Shown here: piece after piece, positions 17,302 through 25,631 of the stretch
Position numbering within the stretch: the stretch's first letter is position 1
Layout of the letters: each line of letters starts with the position of its first letter
DNA from: Haloechinothrix halophila YIM 93223
GTDB taxonomy: Bacteria > Actinomycetota > Actinomycetes > Mycobacteriales > Pseudonocardiaceae
Length of the DNA stretch: 64,000 nt
Direction of reading: 5' to 3'
NCBI RefSeq assembly: GCF_000504245.1
Contig: NZ_KI632509.1
Span: 2,293,723-2,357,722 of the forward strand
Made by a program: the position numbers and the translations under genes
The notes under the pieces: model-generated
The model's database searches: none
What the model saw: the letters and a program-made list of their open reading frames with translations, nothing else
What the model was told of the DNA's origin: nothing

Positions 17302-18078
17302 TCAGGACTCCGGGATCCAGTTCGGCTTGCGCTTCTGCGCGAACGCCGTGATGCCTTCCTGGCCTTCCTCGCTGGCGAAGAACCGCGCCGACAGGGACAG
17401 CATGTCGTTGAACGACTTCGCCAGGTCGTCCGCTGTGACGTCGCCGCGCAGCAGTTCCTTGGTGGCCGCGACGGCCTGCGGCCCGCCCGCGACCAGCGCC
17501 TTCACGAACCTGCCAACCTCGTCGTCCAGCGCGTCGGCGGGGACGGCCGAGTTGATCAGGCCGATGTCGGCGGCCCGCTTCGCCGTGAACTGCTCGCCGG
17601 TGAGGAAAAGCTCATGTGCCGCGCGGGGCAGCAGGCGCGGCAGCACTGGGATCGAGATCACCGCGGGCACGACGCCGATACGGACCTCGCTGAACGCGAA
17701 GGTGGCGTCTTCAACGGCAACGGCGATGTCAGCGGCGGCCACGATGCCGACACCACCCGCGCGGGCCGGTCCGGCCAGCTTGGCGACGACCGGCTTCGGG
17801 CTGGTCATGATCTGGGTCAGCAGCTGCGGGAACTCGTTGACGCCCTGATCGCCCGCGCCGGAGCCGCGCGCCTCTTTGAGATCCATGCCGGCGCAGAAGA
17901 CCGGACCGGTGTGGTCGAGCACGATGACGCGCACAGCGTTGTCGTCGATCGCGCTGGTTAGGTGCTGCTTGAGCTCGGCGCGGAGCTGTGAGGACAGTGC
18001 GTTCCGGTTGCTGGGGGAGTCGAGAGTGATGGTCGCGACGCCGCGATCCACCACGTAGTGCACCAGTTCGTCAGCCAT
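17302..18078 (-). CDS. Enoyl-CoA hydratase/isomerase family protein
   Basis: 258 aa crotonase-fold protein. Substrate/CoA oxyanion regions are LSSQLRAELK...FCAGMDLKEARG and the second in PARAGGVGIVAAADIAVA; the usual catalytic Glu positions fall near FSEVRIGVVPAV. That pattern (GMDLKE, SEVRIGVVPAVI) is typical of short enoyl-CoA hydratases of fatty-acid or amino-acid degradation; substrate chain length cannot be told. ATG 18078 is chosen; the upstream 27 codons are Arg-rich and unsupported. Convergent with selO. Confidence 0.88.
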   Translation of the reverse strand: MADELVHYVVDRGVATITLDSPSNRNALSSQLRAELKQHLTSAIDDNAVRVIVLDHTGPVFCAGMDLKEARGSGAGDQGVNEFPQLLTQIMTSPKPVVAKLAGPARAGGVGIVAAADIAVAVEDATFAFSEVRIGVVPAVISIPVLPRLLPRAAHELFLTGEQFTAKRAADIGLINSAVPADALDDEVGRFVKALVAGGPQAVAATKELLRGDVTADDLAKSFNDMLSLSARFFASEEGQEGITAFAQKRKPNWIPES

Positions 18079-18160
18079 GGGGACAGCCTCGCACACGTCC
18101 GTGCGCCGGTCGCGGCGGCGAGTCGTGATGGCGATCACGCGAGCTCGGGGCGCGGGCATC

Positions 18161-18281
18161 TCGGAACACGTGGCACCGGAAGTCGGAACACGTGGAACCG
18201 GAAGTCGGGACTCGCGACCCCGGAACGTGGGACTCGCGCGGCCGAGGGTGCGACTCGCGGCGAATAAGGTGCGACTCGCGG
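18161..18281. repeat. Mixed direct repeats between the hydratase and chelatase genes
   Basis: Two 22-base copies of TCGGAACACGTGGMACCGGAAG (18161 and 18183) are followed by four copies of a GNGACTCGCG motif (about 18207, 18227, 18249, 18269) with 10-12 base spacers. Non-coding and not present elsewhere in the window. The function is not known; the layout resembles small actinobacterial intergenic repeats. Confidence 0.65.
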
Positions 18282-18285
18282 GGCG

Positions 18286-19098
18286 CTACGCGGCGTGGGC
18301 AGTCGTGCGGGCTGCCTGGGCCGCTGTGGCGTAGCGAGTGAGGACGACGGAGGCGACGGCGTCCGCCGCGCCGAGTGGCGCGGCGAGCACGGTGTTGGGA
18401 GCGACGTCGTGTGCCCGCTGTTCGATACGGTCGAGGAGCAGGCCGGGGGCAAGGAACCACGGCGCGATGGCGATCCGCTCGGCGCCCCGGGCGCGCAGCT
18501 GGGTGATGGCGGACCGCACGTCCGGGCCGCAGGTCGTGAAGGCGTGCGTGACGGCCGCGTAGTCGCCGCGCCCGTGCAACCGCGCCGCGACCTTGGCGAC
18601 GACATCGTTGGCGGCGGCATCGGCGGAGCCCACCCCAGCCAGCACCACACCGAAGCCGGGGTCTGGTGCCGCACCCGCTTCGGCCAGCCGCGCGCGGACC
18701 GCGTCGAGCAGCAGCGGGTCGGGGCCGAGCACGTCGGACACCGCGACGCGCAGGCCCGGCGAGCGCTGCTCGGCCTCGGCGATCAGCGCGGGCAGGTCCA
18801 CGCGCGAGTGGAAAGCATTACCCAGCAGGAGCGGCACGACAACGGCCTCGGCGTGGCCTTCCGCGGCGACGTCGTCCAGCACGGACGTGAGCGGCGGCTC
18901 GGACAGGCCGAGGAACCCCACCCGGACGTCCACGCCAGGGGCGACGGCGCGCACGCGCTCGGCGAGCCGCTGGATCGTGGCGGCCGAGCGCGGGTCCCGG
19001 CTGCCGTGCGCCACGAGGACCAATGGCGCGGCGGTGTGCGGAGCGTGCCGGGCAAGCCCCGAACCATGCGGGGCCGGGCGGTGCGGTGCCGACCGCAT
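18286..19098 (-). CDS. Sirohydrochlorin chelatase (CbiX/SirB family)
   Basis: 270 aa with two CbiX domains. The active-site histidine is in VLVAHGSRDPRSAATIQRLAER near residue 30; the second half holds FLAPGLLLDRIEQRA. It inserts Fe2+ into sirohydrochlorin to make sirohaem, the cofactor of the sulfite reductase encoded at the head of the same operon. Last gene of the leftward sulfate-assimilation operon, 2 bases after cysN. Cobalt chelation for B12 cannot be excluded, but the context argues for iron. Confidence 0.88.
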   Translation of the reverse strand: MRSAPHRPAPHGSGLARHAPHTAAPLVLVAHGSRDPRSAATIQRLAERVRAVAPGVDVRVGFLGLSEPPLTSVLDDVAAEGHAEAVVVPLLLGNAFHSRVDLPALIAEAEQRSPGLRVAVSDVLGPDPLLLDAVRARLAEAGAAPDPGFGVVLAGVGSADAAANDVVAKVAARLHGRGDYAAVTHAFTTCGPDVRSAITQLRARGAERIAIAPWFLAPGLLLDRIEQRAHDVAPNTVLAAPLGAADAVASVVLTRYATAAQAARTTAHAA

Positions 19099-19100
19099 CG

Positions 19101-20378
19101 CTACCCGACACCCAAGGCGGACAGGGGCGCGCCAACCAGGCCAGCAGCGAGCGTGTCACCGCTGGACGGGTCGATCACCAGGAACGCGCCGTTGCGGTGG
19201 GCGTGGCCATAGTCGTCCACCGGCAGCGGCTCGGCGGTGCGCAGCTCGACGCGCCCGATGTCGTTGAGCGCCAGCGTCTCCGGGCCGTCCTCGACCGACA
19301 GGTTCTGCTCGTCGAACCGCGCCGACAGCTCGGTGACCATCCCCTGCACCGTCTTGGTGCCGTGCTTGACCAGCACCCGGGCACCCGGCTTCAGCGGTTT
19401 GGACGCCAGCCAGCACAGCGCGGCGGTGAACTCGTCGGTGACGTCCGGCGCGGAGGCCGCGGCCGCGATGAGGTCGCCGCGCGCGATGTCGACGTCGTCG
19501 GCGAGCACCAGCGTCACGGACGCGCCCGAGCCCGCCTGCTCCAGCGAGCCGTCGGCGGTGTCGACGCTGGTGACCGTGGTGCGTTGCCCGTTGGGCAGCA
19601 CGACGACCTCGTCGCCGGGCCGCACCGTGCCGGACGAGATCTGCCCCGCGTACCCCCGGTAGTCCGGGAACTGCTCGGTACGAGGGCGGATCACGTACTG
19701 CACTGGGAGCCGGAACGGTTCATCGTGCGGGTCCGGCGCGACTGGCACCTCCTCCAGGTGAGCCAGCAGCGTCGGCCCGGTGTACCACGGGGTGTTGTCC
19801 GATCGGGTTGCGACGTTGTCGCCGTGCAGCGCCGAGACCGGCACCGACAGGACGTCGCCGACGCCGTAGCCCAGTGCCGTGGCGTGGTCGGTGAACTCCT
19901 TCGCGATGACCTCGAAGGTGCCCTCGTCGTAGTCGACCAGGTCGATCTTGTTCACCGCCAGCACCAGTCTCGGCACGCCGAGCAGCGCCAACACGGCGGC
20001 GTGGCGGCGGGTCTGCTCGATCACACCGTTGCGGGCGTCGACGAGCAGCACGCCGAGCTGCGCGGTGGACGCGCCGGTCACCGTGTTGCGGGTGTACTGC
20101 ACGTGCCCAGGCGTATCGGCCAGCACGAACGACCGCTTCGGCGTCGCGAAGTAGCGGTAGGCGACGTCGATGGTGATGCCCTGCTCACGTTCCGACCGCA
20201 GCCCGTCGACCAGCAGCGACAGGTCCGGCGTTGACGCGCCACGGTCCACACTGGCCCGCGTGACGGCATCGAGCTGATCGGCGAGCACCGACTTCGTGTC
20301 GTAGAGCAGGCGACCGACCAATGTGGATTTGCCGTCGTCAACGCTGCCAGCGGTGGCGAGGCGAAGCAGTGAACTCAT
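19101..20378 (-). CDS. cysN: Sulfate adenylyltransferase large subunit (GTPase)
   Basis: 425 aa translation-factor-type GTPase that drives APS formation with CysD. G1 SVDDGKSTLVGRLLYDTK near residue 12, the EREQGITIDVAYRYF switch, G3 DTPGHVQYTRN, G4 NKIDLVDY. No APS-kinase (CysC) domain is fused and no cysC lies nearby, which fits a route that reduces APS directly. ATG 20378 is 3 bases downstream of the cysD stop. Confidence 0.95.
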   Translation of the reverse strand: MSSLLRLATAGSVDDGKSTLVGRLLYDTKSVLADQLDAVTRASVDRGASTPDLSLLVDGLRSEREQGITIDVAYRYFATPKRSFVLADTPGHVQYTRNTVTGASTAQLGVLLVDARNGVIEQTRRHAAVLALLGVPRLVLAVNKIDLVDYDEGTFEVIAKEFTDHATALGYGVGDVLSVPVSALHGDNVATRSDNTPWYTGPTLLAHLEEVPVAPDPHDEPFRLPVQYVIRPRTEQFPDYRGYAGQISSGTVRPGDEVVVLPNGQRTTVTSVDTADGSLEQAGSGASVTLVLADDVDIARGDLIAAAASAPDVTDEFTAALCWLASKPLKPGARVLVKHGTKTVQGMVTELSARFDEQNLSVEDGPETLALNDIGRVELRTAEPLPVDDYGHAHRNGAFLVIDPSSGDTLAAGLVGAPLSALGVG

Positions 20379-20381
20379 GGC

Positions 20382-21320
20382 TTAGAAGTACCCCTCACGC
20401 TTGCGGTCTTCCATGGCTGCCTCAGAGAGCCGGTCGTCGGCCCTGGTGGCACCACGCTCGGTCAGCCTGCTCGCCTGCACCTCGGCGATGACGTCGGCGA
20501 CCGTGGTCGCGGTCGATTCGACTGCCCCGGTGCAGGAGCCGTCGCCGACGGTCCGGTACCGCACCAGCTTGCGGACGACTTCCTCGTCGTCACGCGGACC
20601 GCCCCATGGGCCCTCGGTCAGCCACATGCCGTCGCGCCAGTACACGTCGCGTTCGTGCGCGTAGTAGATCGAGGGCAGCTCGATCTTCTCCTTGGCGATG
20701 TAGTTCCAGACGTCGGCCTCGGTCCAGTTGGACAGCGGGAACACCCGCACGTGCTCGCCGGGCTTGTGACGGCCGTTGTAGAGGTTCCACAGTTCGGGCC
20801 GCTGGCGACGCGGGTCCCACTGGCCGAAAGCGTTGCGCAGGCTGAAGATGCGTTCCTTCGCCCGTGCCCGCTCCTCGTCACGGCGGCCACCACCGAAGAC
20901 GGCGTCGAACCCGTGCTCGGTGATGCTGTCCAGCAGCGGCACCGTCTGAAGCGGATTCCGGGTGCCGTCGGGGCGCTCCTCAAGGCGTCCGTCGTCGATC
21001 CAGTCCTGCACCTTGGCCACGACGAGCCGCAGGCCGTGCTCCGCGACGACGCGGTCGCGGAACTCGATGACCTCATCGAAGTTGTGTCCGGTGTCGACGT
21101 GCAGCAGCGGGAACGGCACCGGAGCGGGCCAGAACGCCTTGATCGCCAAGTGCAGCAGCAGGGTGGAGTCCTTGCCGCCGGAGAACAGGATTACCGGTCG
21201 GTCGAACTCGCCAGCCACCTCGCGGAAGATGTGGATGGCCTCCGACTCCAGCGCGGCCAAGTTGTCGGTGGCCGCGTCCAGCCCGGCGTCGAGGGCGACC
21301 GGTGGGTGCGTCTCAGTCAT
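20382..21320 (-). CDS. cysD: Sulfate adenylyltransferase small subunit
   Basis: 312 aa ATP sulfurylase catalytic subunit, PAPS-reductase-like fold. PP-loop PVILFSGGKDSTLLLHLA, then LLHVDTGHNFDE and the C-terminal RYRTVGDGSCTGAV and EDRKREGYF motifs. Makes adenosine 5'-phosphosulfate from ATP and sulfate. ATG 21320 is preceded by GGAAGGAAC. The frame stays open upstream through three 33-base repeats because 33 is a multiple of three; those codons are not thought to be translated as part of CysD. Confidence 0.95.
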   Translation of the reverse strand: MTETHPPVALDAGLDAATDNLAALESEAIHIFREVAGEFDRPVILFSGGKDSTLLLHLAIKAFWPAPVPFPLLHVDTGHNFDEVIEFRDRVVAEHGLRLVVAKVQDWIDDGRLEERPDGTRNPLQTVPLLDSITEHGFDAVFGGGRRDEERARAKERIFSLRNAFGQWDPRRQRPELWNLYNGRHKPGEHVRVFPLSNWTEADVWNYIAKEKIELPSIYYAHERDVYWRDGMWLTEGPWGGPRDDEEVVRKLVRYRTVGDGSCTGAVESTATTVADVIAEVQASRLTERGATRADDRLSEAAMEDRKREGYF

Positions 21321-21339
21321 CGGTTCCTTCCGGTTGGTG

Positions 21340-21438
21340 CCGTCGGTTCGGACCTGCGAGCAGTCCTCGGGTCCGTCGGTTCGGACCTGCGAGCAGTCCT
21401 CACGGCCGTCGGTTCGGACCTGCAAGCAGTCCTCACGC
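21340..21438. repeat. Three 33-bp direct repeats between cysH and cysD
   Basis: Units at 21340, 21373 and 21406 share TTCGGACCTGCRAGCAGTCCTC with small variations. On the operon's coding strand each reads TGAGGACTGCTYGCAGGTCC followed by GAACCGACGG, an imperfect palindrome (GGAC...GTCC). The first unit met by the ribosome begins at the TGA stop of cysH. A single divergent copy (TTCGGATCTGCGAGCAATCC plus TC) sits at 38083-38104, again touching a stop codon. Confidence 0.85.
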
Positions 21439-22143
21439 GTGCAGGCCGCACTCGGTCTTCGACTGACCTGCCCAGCGGCCGCTGCGGGGGTCGGCGCCCG
21501 GTGCGACCTTCGCGGTGCACGGGGCGCAGCCGATCGACGGGTAGCCCTCGCTGACCAGCGGGTTCTCCAGGATGCCGTGCCGGTCGATGTAGGCACGGAA
21601 CTCCTCGTCGGTCCATGCCGCGATGGGGTTGATCTTGACGAGCCCGTTCTTGTCGTCCCACTGCACCAGCGGTGTGTTCGCACGGGTCGGAGCTTCGACA
21701 CGGCGCACGCCGGTGATCCAGGCGTCGTAGCGGGACAGGGCGTTCTGCAGCGGGACGACCTTGCGCAGGAAGCAGCACTTGTCCGGGTTGGTGCGGTTGA
21801 GCAGGCCGAACTCCGCCTCCTGTTCGGCCACCGACTGCTCAGCCTCGGCGTTGACGATGGTGATCTGCGGGTACTGCGCCGCGACGGCGTCGCGAGTGCC
21901 GAGCGTCTCCGCGAAGTGGTAGCCGGTCTCCAGGAACAGCACGTCCACGTCCGGCTTGACCTTGGCGGCGACGTCGACCAGCACCGCGTCCTGCATGTTG
22001 GACGCCACGATCAGGCGGTCGCCAAAGGTGTCGAACGCCCAGCGCAGCACCTCGTCCGTGCTCGCATCCGCCAGCTTGGCGGCCGCTCGCTCGGCGAGCG
22101 CCTTGTGCTCTTCCTTCTGACTCGTGGTTTCTGTGATGGTCAT
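21433..22143 (-). CDS. cysH: APS reductase, iron-sulfur type
   Basis: 236 aa, thioredoxin-dependent reductase giving sulfite. It has the [4Fe-4S] ligands Cys123-Cys124 (NPDKCCFLRKVVPL) and Cys206/Cys209 (SIGCAPCTAKV), and the C-terminal nucleophile Cys232 in TECGLHA. This cysteine set marks APS rather than PAPS reductases, in line with the missing cysC. ATG 22143 overlaps the stop of the upstream zinc-ribbon gene (ATGA), so translation is coupled. Its stop lies inside the 33-bp repeat array. Confidence 0.95.
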   Translation of the reverse strand: MTITETTSQKEEHKALAERAAAKLADASTDEVLRWAFDTFGDRLIVASNMQDAVLVDVAAKVKPDVDVLFLETGYHFAETLGTRDAVAAQYPQITIVNAEAEQSVAEQEAEFGLLNRTNPDKCCFLRKVVPLQNALSRYDAWITGVRRVEAPTRANTPLVQWDDKNGLVKINPIAAWTDEEFRAYIDRHGILENPLVSEGYPSIGCAPCTAKVAPGADPRSGRWAGQSKTECGLHA

Positions 22144-22289
22144 CCTGCACCCTCCGGAAAGTTCAACCCGAGCAACGTCACCGTGAACACCCGCCGGCAC
22201 GAGGTACACAACCAGGTGTGGTCCTCGTGCGGTCGCAGGTCTTCGTCACCGCAGTACGGGCAGTAGAACGGTTGCGCGCGTTCACTCAT
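22140..22289 (-). CDS. Zinc-ribbon mini-protein of the sulfite-reductase operon
   Basis: 49 aa from ATG 22289 to the TGA overlapping the cysH start. The sequence holds two CxxC knuckles, FYCPYCGDEDL and WLCTSCRRVF, spaced as in rubredoxin-like zinc ribbons, then a hydrophobic end (VTLLGLNFPEGAG). Small proteins of this kind occur between the sulfite reductase gene and cysH in other actinobacteria. A role as metal/iron-sulfur or assembly partner of CysH or the reductase is inferred from position only. Confidence 0.8.
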   Translation of the reverse strand: MSERAQPFYCPYCGDEDLRPHEDHTWLCTSCRRVFTVTLLGLNFPEGAG

Positions 22290-22300
22290 CTCATGTCTCG

Positions 22301-23992
22301 CTATGTGAGATCATCGTCGGCCGCGCGGGCGGCCCACTGAGCGAAGCGCTCGTCGTCTGTGCGTTGGTCGATGAAGTTGCGCACCACTCGCTCGACGTAG
22401 TCACCCAATTCGGCGCTAGTCACCTTGTGGCCGCGCAGCTTGCGGCCGAAACCGGCGTCAAGGCCAAGTCCGCCACCGAGGTGCACCTGGAAACCCTCAA
22501 CCTGGTTGCCGTCGGCGTCGGTGACGATTTGGCCCTTGAGGCCGATGTCGGCGGTCTGAATTCGCGCGCACGAGTTGGGGCACCCGTTGAGGTGAATGCT
22601 CAGCGGCGGCAGGTCGGCGGCCGCGGTCAGGTCCGCCAGCCGCTTCTCCAGGTCGTCGACCAGGTCCTTCGCGCGCTGCTTCGTCTCGACGATGGCGAGC
22701 TTGCAGAACTCGATGCCGGTGCAGGCCATCACCCCGCGCCGCCACGGCGACGGCTCGGTGGACAACCCCAGTGCGTCCAGCTCGCCGCGCAGGCCGTCTA
22801 CCTCGGACTCGGCGACATCGAGGACGACCAGCTTCTGCTGCGGCGTCAGCCGCACCTTGGTCGAGCCGGCACGCTCGGCGGCCTTGGCGACACCCATCAG
22901 CGTGGTGCCGGACACTCGGCCCGCGACCGGCGCGGCACCGACGTAGTACTGGCCGTCCCGCTGCTGGTGCACGCCGACGTGATCGATCGGACGCTCCGGC
23001 ACCTCAGGTGCGGGGCCATCGATCAGCTCGCGGCCGAGGTACTTCGTTTCGAGCACCTCGCGGAACTTCTCCGGTCCCCAGTCCTTGACCAGGAACTTGA
23101 TCCGCGCGCGGTGCCGCAGCCTGCGGTAGCCGTAGTCGCGGAAGACGCTGACCACCCCTGCCCAGACGTCGGGCACCTCGTCCAGCGGTACCCATGCGCC
23201 GAGGCGCTTGCCGATCATCGGGTTGGTCGACAGCCCGCCGCCGACCCAGACGTCGAAGCCTGGCCCGTGCTCCGGGTGGTTGACGCCGACGAACGCGACA
23301 TCGTGCACCTCGTGCGCCACGTCGGGCTGGCCGGTGATGGCGGTCTTGAACTTGCGCGGCAGGTTGGAGAACTCGGGCGCACCGATGTAGCGGCGCTTGA
23401 TCTCCTCGATCGCCGGGGTGCCGTCGATCACCTCATCGGCCGAGATGCCCGCGACCGGAGAGCTGAGGATCACCCGGGGGCTGTCGCCGCAAGCCTCCAT
23501 GGTGGTCAGGCCAGCGTCCTCGAGGCGCTGCCAGATGGTGGGCATGTCCTCGATCTGGATCCAGTGGTACTGGATGTTCTGCCGGTCGGTGATGTCGGCC
23601 GTGTCCCGCGCGTAGGTGTGCGACAGCTCGCCAAGCAGGTGCAGCTGCTCCGTGGTCAGCGCACCGCCGTCGCTGCGCACCCGCAGCATGAAGTACGAGT
23701 CGTCCAGCTCCTCCGGTTCGAGCGTGGCGGTCTTGCCGCCCTCGATGCCGGGCTTGCGCTGGGTGTAGAGGCCGTACCAGCGAAACCGTCCGCGCAGGTC
23801 ACCGGGGTCGATGCCATCGAAGCCGGTGTGGGCGTAGATGTTCTCGATCCGAGCGCGGACGTTGAGCGGGTTGTCGTCCTTCTTGCTCTGCTCGTTCTTG
23901 TTCAGCGGCTCGCGGTAGCCGAGGGCCCACTGGCCTTCGCCCCTGCGCCGACGTGGGGTGGCGTTCCGCTTGCCAGCGGTGGGTGTGGTCAC
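22301..23992 (-). CDS. Ferredoxin-dependent sulfite reductase (NirA/SirA type)
   Basis: 563 aa sirohaem/[4Fe-4S] enzyme reducing sulfite to sulfide. Cluster and sirohaem cysteines are in MACTGIEFCKLAIVETK and LNGCPNSCARIQTADIG; the parachute and Nir/Sir half-domain repeats flank them. Nitrite reductase is the alternative for this family, but cysH, cysD, cysN and a sirohaem chelatase in the same operon point to sulfite. GTG 23992 has GGAGG 7 bases upstream; the frame continues to 24079 without a ribosome site. A Cys-containing leader peptide precedes it. Confidence 0.92.
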   Translation of the reverse strand: MTTPTAGKRNATPRRRRGEGQWALGYREPLNKNEQSKKDDNPLNVRARIENIYAHTGFDGIDPGDLRGRFRWYGLYTQRKPGIEGGKTATLEPEELDDSYFMLRVRSDGGALTTEQLHLLGELSHTYARDTADITDRQNIQYHWIQIEDMPTIWQRLEDAGLTTMEACGDSPRVILSSPVAGISADEVIDGTPAIEEIKRRYIGAPEFSNLPRKFKTAITGQPDVAHEVHDVAFVGVNHPEHGPGFDVWVGGGLSTNPMIGKRLGAWVPLDEVPDVWAGVVSVFRDYGYRRLRHRARIKFLVKDWGPEKFREVLETKYLGRELIDGPAPEVPERPIDHVGVHQQRDGQYYVGAAPVAGRVSGTTLMGVAKAAERAGSTKVRLTPQQKLVVLDVAESEVDGLRGELDALGLSTEPSPWRRGVMACTGIEFCKLAIVETKQRAKDLVDDLEKRLADLTAAADLPPLSIHLNGCPNSCARIQTADIGLKGQIVTDADGNQVEGFQVHLGGGLGLDAGFGRKLRGHKVTSAELGDYVERVVRNFIDQRTDDERFAQWAARAADDDLT

Positions 23993-24114
23993 GTCGTCCT
24001 CCGGTATCGCGACGGTGCCTGCGTGGATGCTTGGTGGGGCATGAGCGGGCAACACGACGCGACGTGCCGTGTCGGCCACTCACGAGGTGGAAGCTGTGAA
24101 ATACCCCGGGAAGA

Positions 24115-24204
24115 TCAGGCCGATGCCTGGCACAGGGCGCTGGAGACACGCCGGTAGTCGACGTGGCGACGAACCACGAGCAGGACACCGGCGGAAGAAC
24201 TCAT
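24115..24204 (-). CDS. Sulfur-metabolism leader peptide (29 aa)
   Basis: ATG 24204 to TGA 24117-24115: MSSSAGVLLVVRRHVDYRRV followed by SSALCQASA. The VxRRHVDxxRVxSALC pattern is the recurring putative leader peptide of actinobacterial sulfur genes, with one Cys near the C-terminal end. About 120 bases separate it from the reductase start. Cysteine- or sulfur-responsive control through ribosome position at the Cys codon is inferred from related mycobacterial uORFs, not shown here. Confidence 0.78.
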   Translation of the reverse strand: MSSSAGVLLVVRRHVDYRRVSSALCQASA

Positions 24205-24322
24205 GAGCCTTAGCGTGCCATCCGCCCAGGATGTGGTCCAGTCATGCCCACATGTTGGGAGGTAGAACACGTGCGGCGGCTGTGCGTCCGTCTGCGGCAT
24301 GGCGGCCTGGGACACTGGGAGT

Positions 24323-25549
24323 GTGCCAGCACTGCCAGAGGGCCGCGATGACGTCGCCGCGCCCCGCGACGCATCCCTGCCCGAGACCGCCCTGCGCGGC
24401 CTCGGGCAGCGCCCGTTCGGCGTGTACGTGCACGTGCCGTTCTGCGCCACGCGCTGCGGGTATTGCGACTTCAACACCTACACGGCCGCGGAACTTCCTG
24501 ACTCGGCGTCCTCTCCTGAGTCCTGGCTGGCGGGACTGCGTACTGAGCTGGACCTCGCTGTCCGGGTGCTTGGCGAGCCGCCACGCGCGGAAACGGTGTT
24601 CGTCGGCGGCGGGACGCCGTCGCTGCTCGGCGCGGACGGCCTCGCCGCCGTGCTGGACGCCGTGCGCTCCACCGTGGGTCTCACCGACGACGCCGAGGTC
24701 ACCACGGAGAGCAACCCCGAGTCGACGTCGCCGGAGTTCTTCGCGGGGATTCGCGCGGCCGGCTACACCCGGGTGTCGCTCGGCATGCAGTCGGCAGCGC
24801 CACACGTGCTGGCCACGCTCGATCGGGTGCACACCCCGGGACGTCCGGTCGCGGCGGCGAAGGAGGCCCGCGCGGAGGGCTTCGAGCACGTCAACGTGGA
24901 CCTGATCTACGGCACGCCCGGTGAGACCACCGACGACCTGCGTGCCTCGCTGGACGCCGTGCTCGACGCGGGTGCGGACCACGTCTCGGCGTACGCGCTG
25001 ATCGTGGAGGACGGCACCGCGATGGCACGCAAGGTCCGATCGGGTGAGTTGCCGATGCCGGACGACGATGTCCTCGCCGCCGACTACGAACTCGTCGACG
25101 CTGCGCTGACCGAGGCGGGGTTGCGCTGGTATGAGGTGTCGAACTGGGCGGCATCGGCCGAAGCGCGGTGTCGGCACAACCTCATCTACTGGCGCGGCGG
25201 CGACTGGTGGGGTGCTGGTCCCGGGGCGCACAGTCACGTCGGCGGCGTGCGCTGGTGGAACGTCAAGCACCCCGCCCGCTATGCCGGATTGCTGGCGGCG
25301 GGGGAGTCGCCAGCGGCGGGGAGGGAGCTGCTGTCGGTGTCCGATCAGCAGCTGGAGCGGGTGATGCTGGAACTGCGGCTCGCCGACGGACTCGCGTTGG
25401 ACGTCCTCGACGACGCCGGTCAGCGTGAGGCGCGGCGGGCCGCGACCGAGGGCCTGCTGGACGCCGACGCGCTCGCGGCTGGCAGGGCGGTGCTGACCGA
25501 TGCGGGGCGGTTGCTCGCGGACGGCGTCGTCCGGCGGCTGGTCGGCTAG
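24323..25549 (+). CDS. hemW: Haem chaperone HemW (HemN-like radical SAM)
   Basis: 408 aa from GTG 24323 (ATG 24299 also in frame). Radical-SAM cluster Cys41, Cys45, Cys48 in PFCATRCGYCDF, then FVGGGTPSLL, RVSLGMQSAAPHVL and DLIYGTPGET, and the HemW C-terminal domain. The absence of the extra HemN cysteine/N-terminal region argues for HemW, a haem-binding chaperone for membrane haemoproteins, rather than coproporphyrinogen dehydrogenase. Divergent from the sulfur operon. Confidence 0.92.
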   Translation: MPALPEGRDDVAAPRDASLPETALRGLGQRPFGVYVHVPFCATRCGYCDFNTYTAAELPDSASSPESWLAGLRTELDLAVRVLGEPPRAETVFVGGGTPSLLGADGLAAVLDAVRSTVGLTDDAEVTTESNPESTSPEFFAGIRAAGYTRVSLGMQSAAPHVLATLDRVHTPGRPVAAAKEARAEGFEHVNVDLIYGTPGETTDDLRASLDAVLDAGADHVSAYALIVEDGTAMARKVRSGELPMPDDDVLAADYELVDAALTEAGLRWYEVSNWAASAEARCRHNLIYWRGGDWWGAGPGAHSHVGGVRWWNVKHPARYAGLLAAGESPAAGRELLSVSDQQLERVMLELRLADGLALDVLDDAGQREARRAATEGLLDADALAAGRAVLTDAGRLLADGVVRRLVG

Positions 25550-25631
25550 CGCGAGGCGAAATTACGTCGTCATCGACGCCGCGAATCCGTACTCTTGCGG
25601 TCCGCAAGATCGAGACCGGGAGGGGTGCGGG

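Noticed and set aside
21340-21438. Repeats as a CRISPR array
   Set aside because: The 33-base units are contiguous without variable spacers and no cas genes are present; the same holds for the 21-bp arrays.
21321-21701. N-terminal extension of CysD through the 33-bp repeats
   Set aside because: It would overlap cysH and encode repeats of EDCSQVRTDG; a good ribosome site and the family start are at 21320.
24068-24088. A diverged 21-bp repeat unit in the sulfite-reductase leader
   Set aside because: Only partial agreement with the consensus and no hairpin; likely chance.
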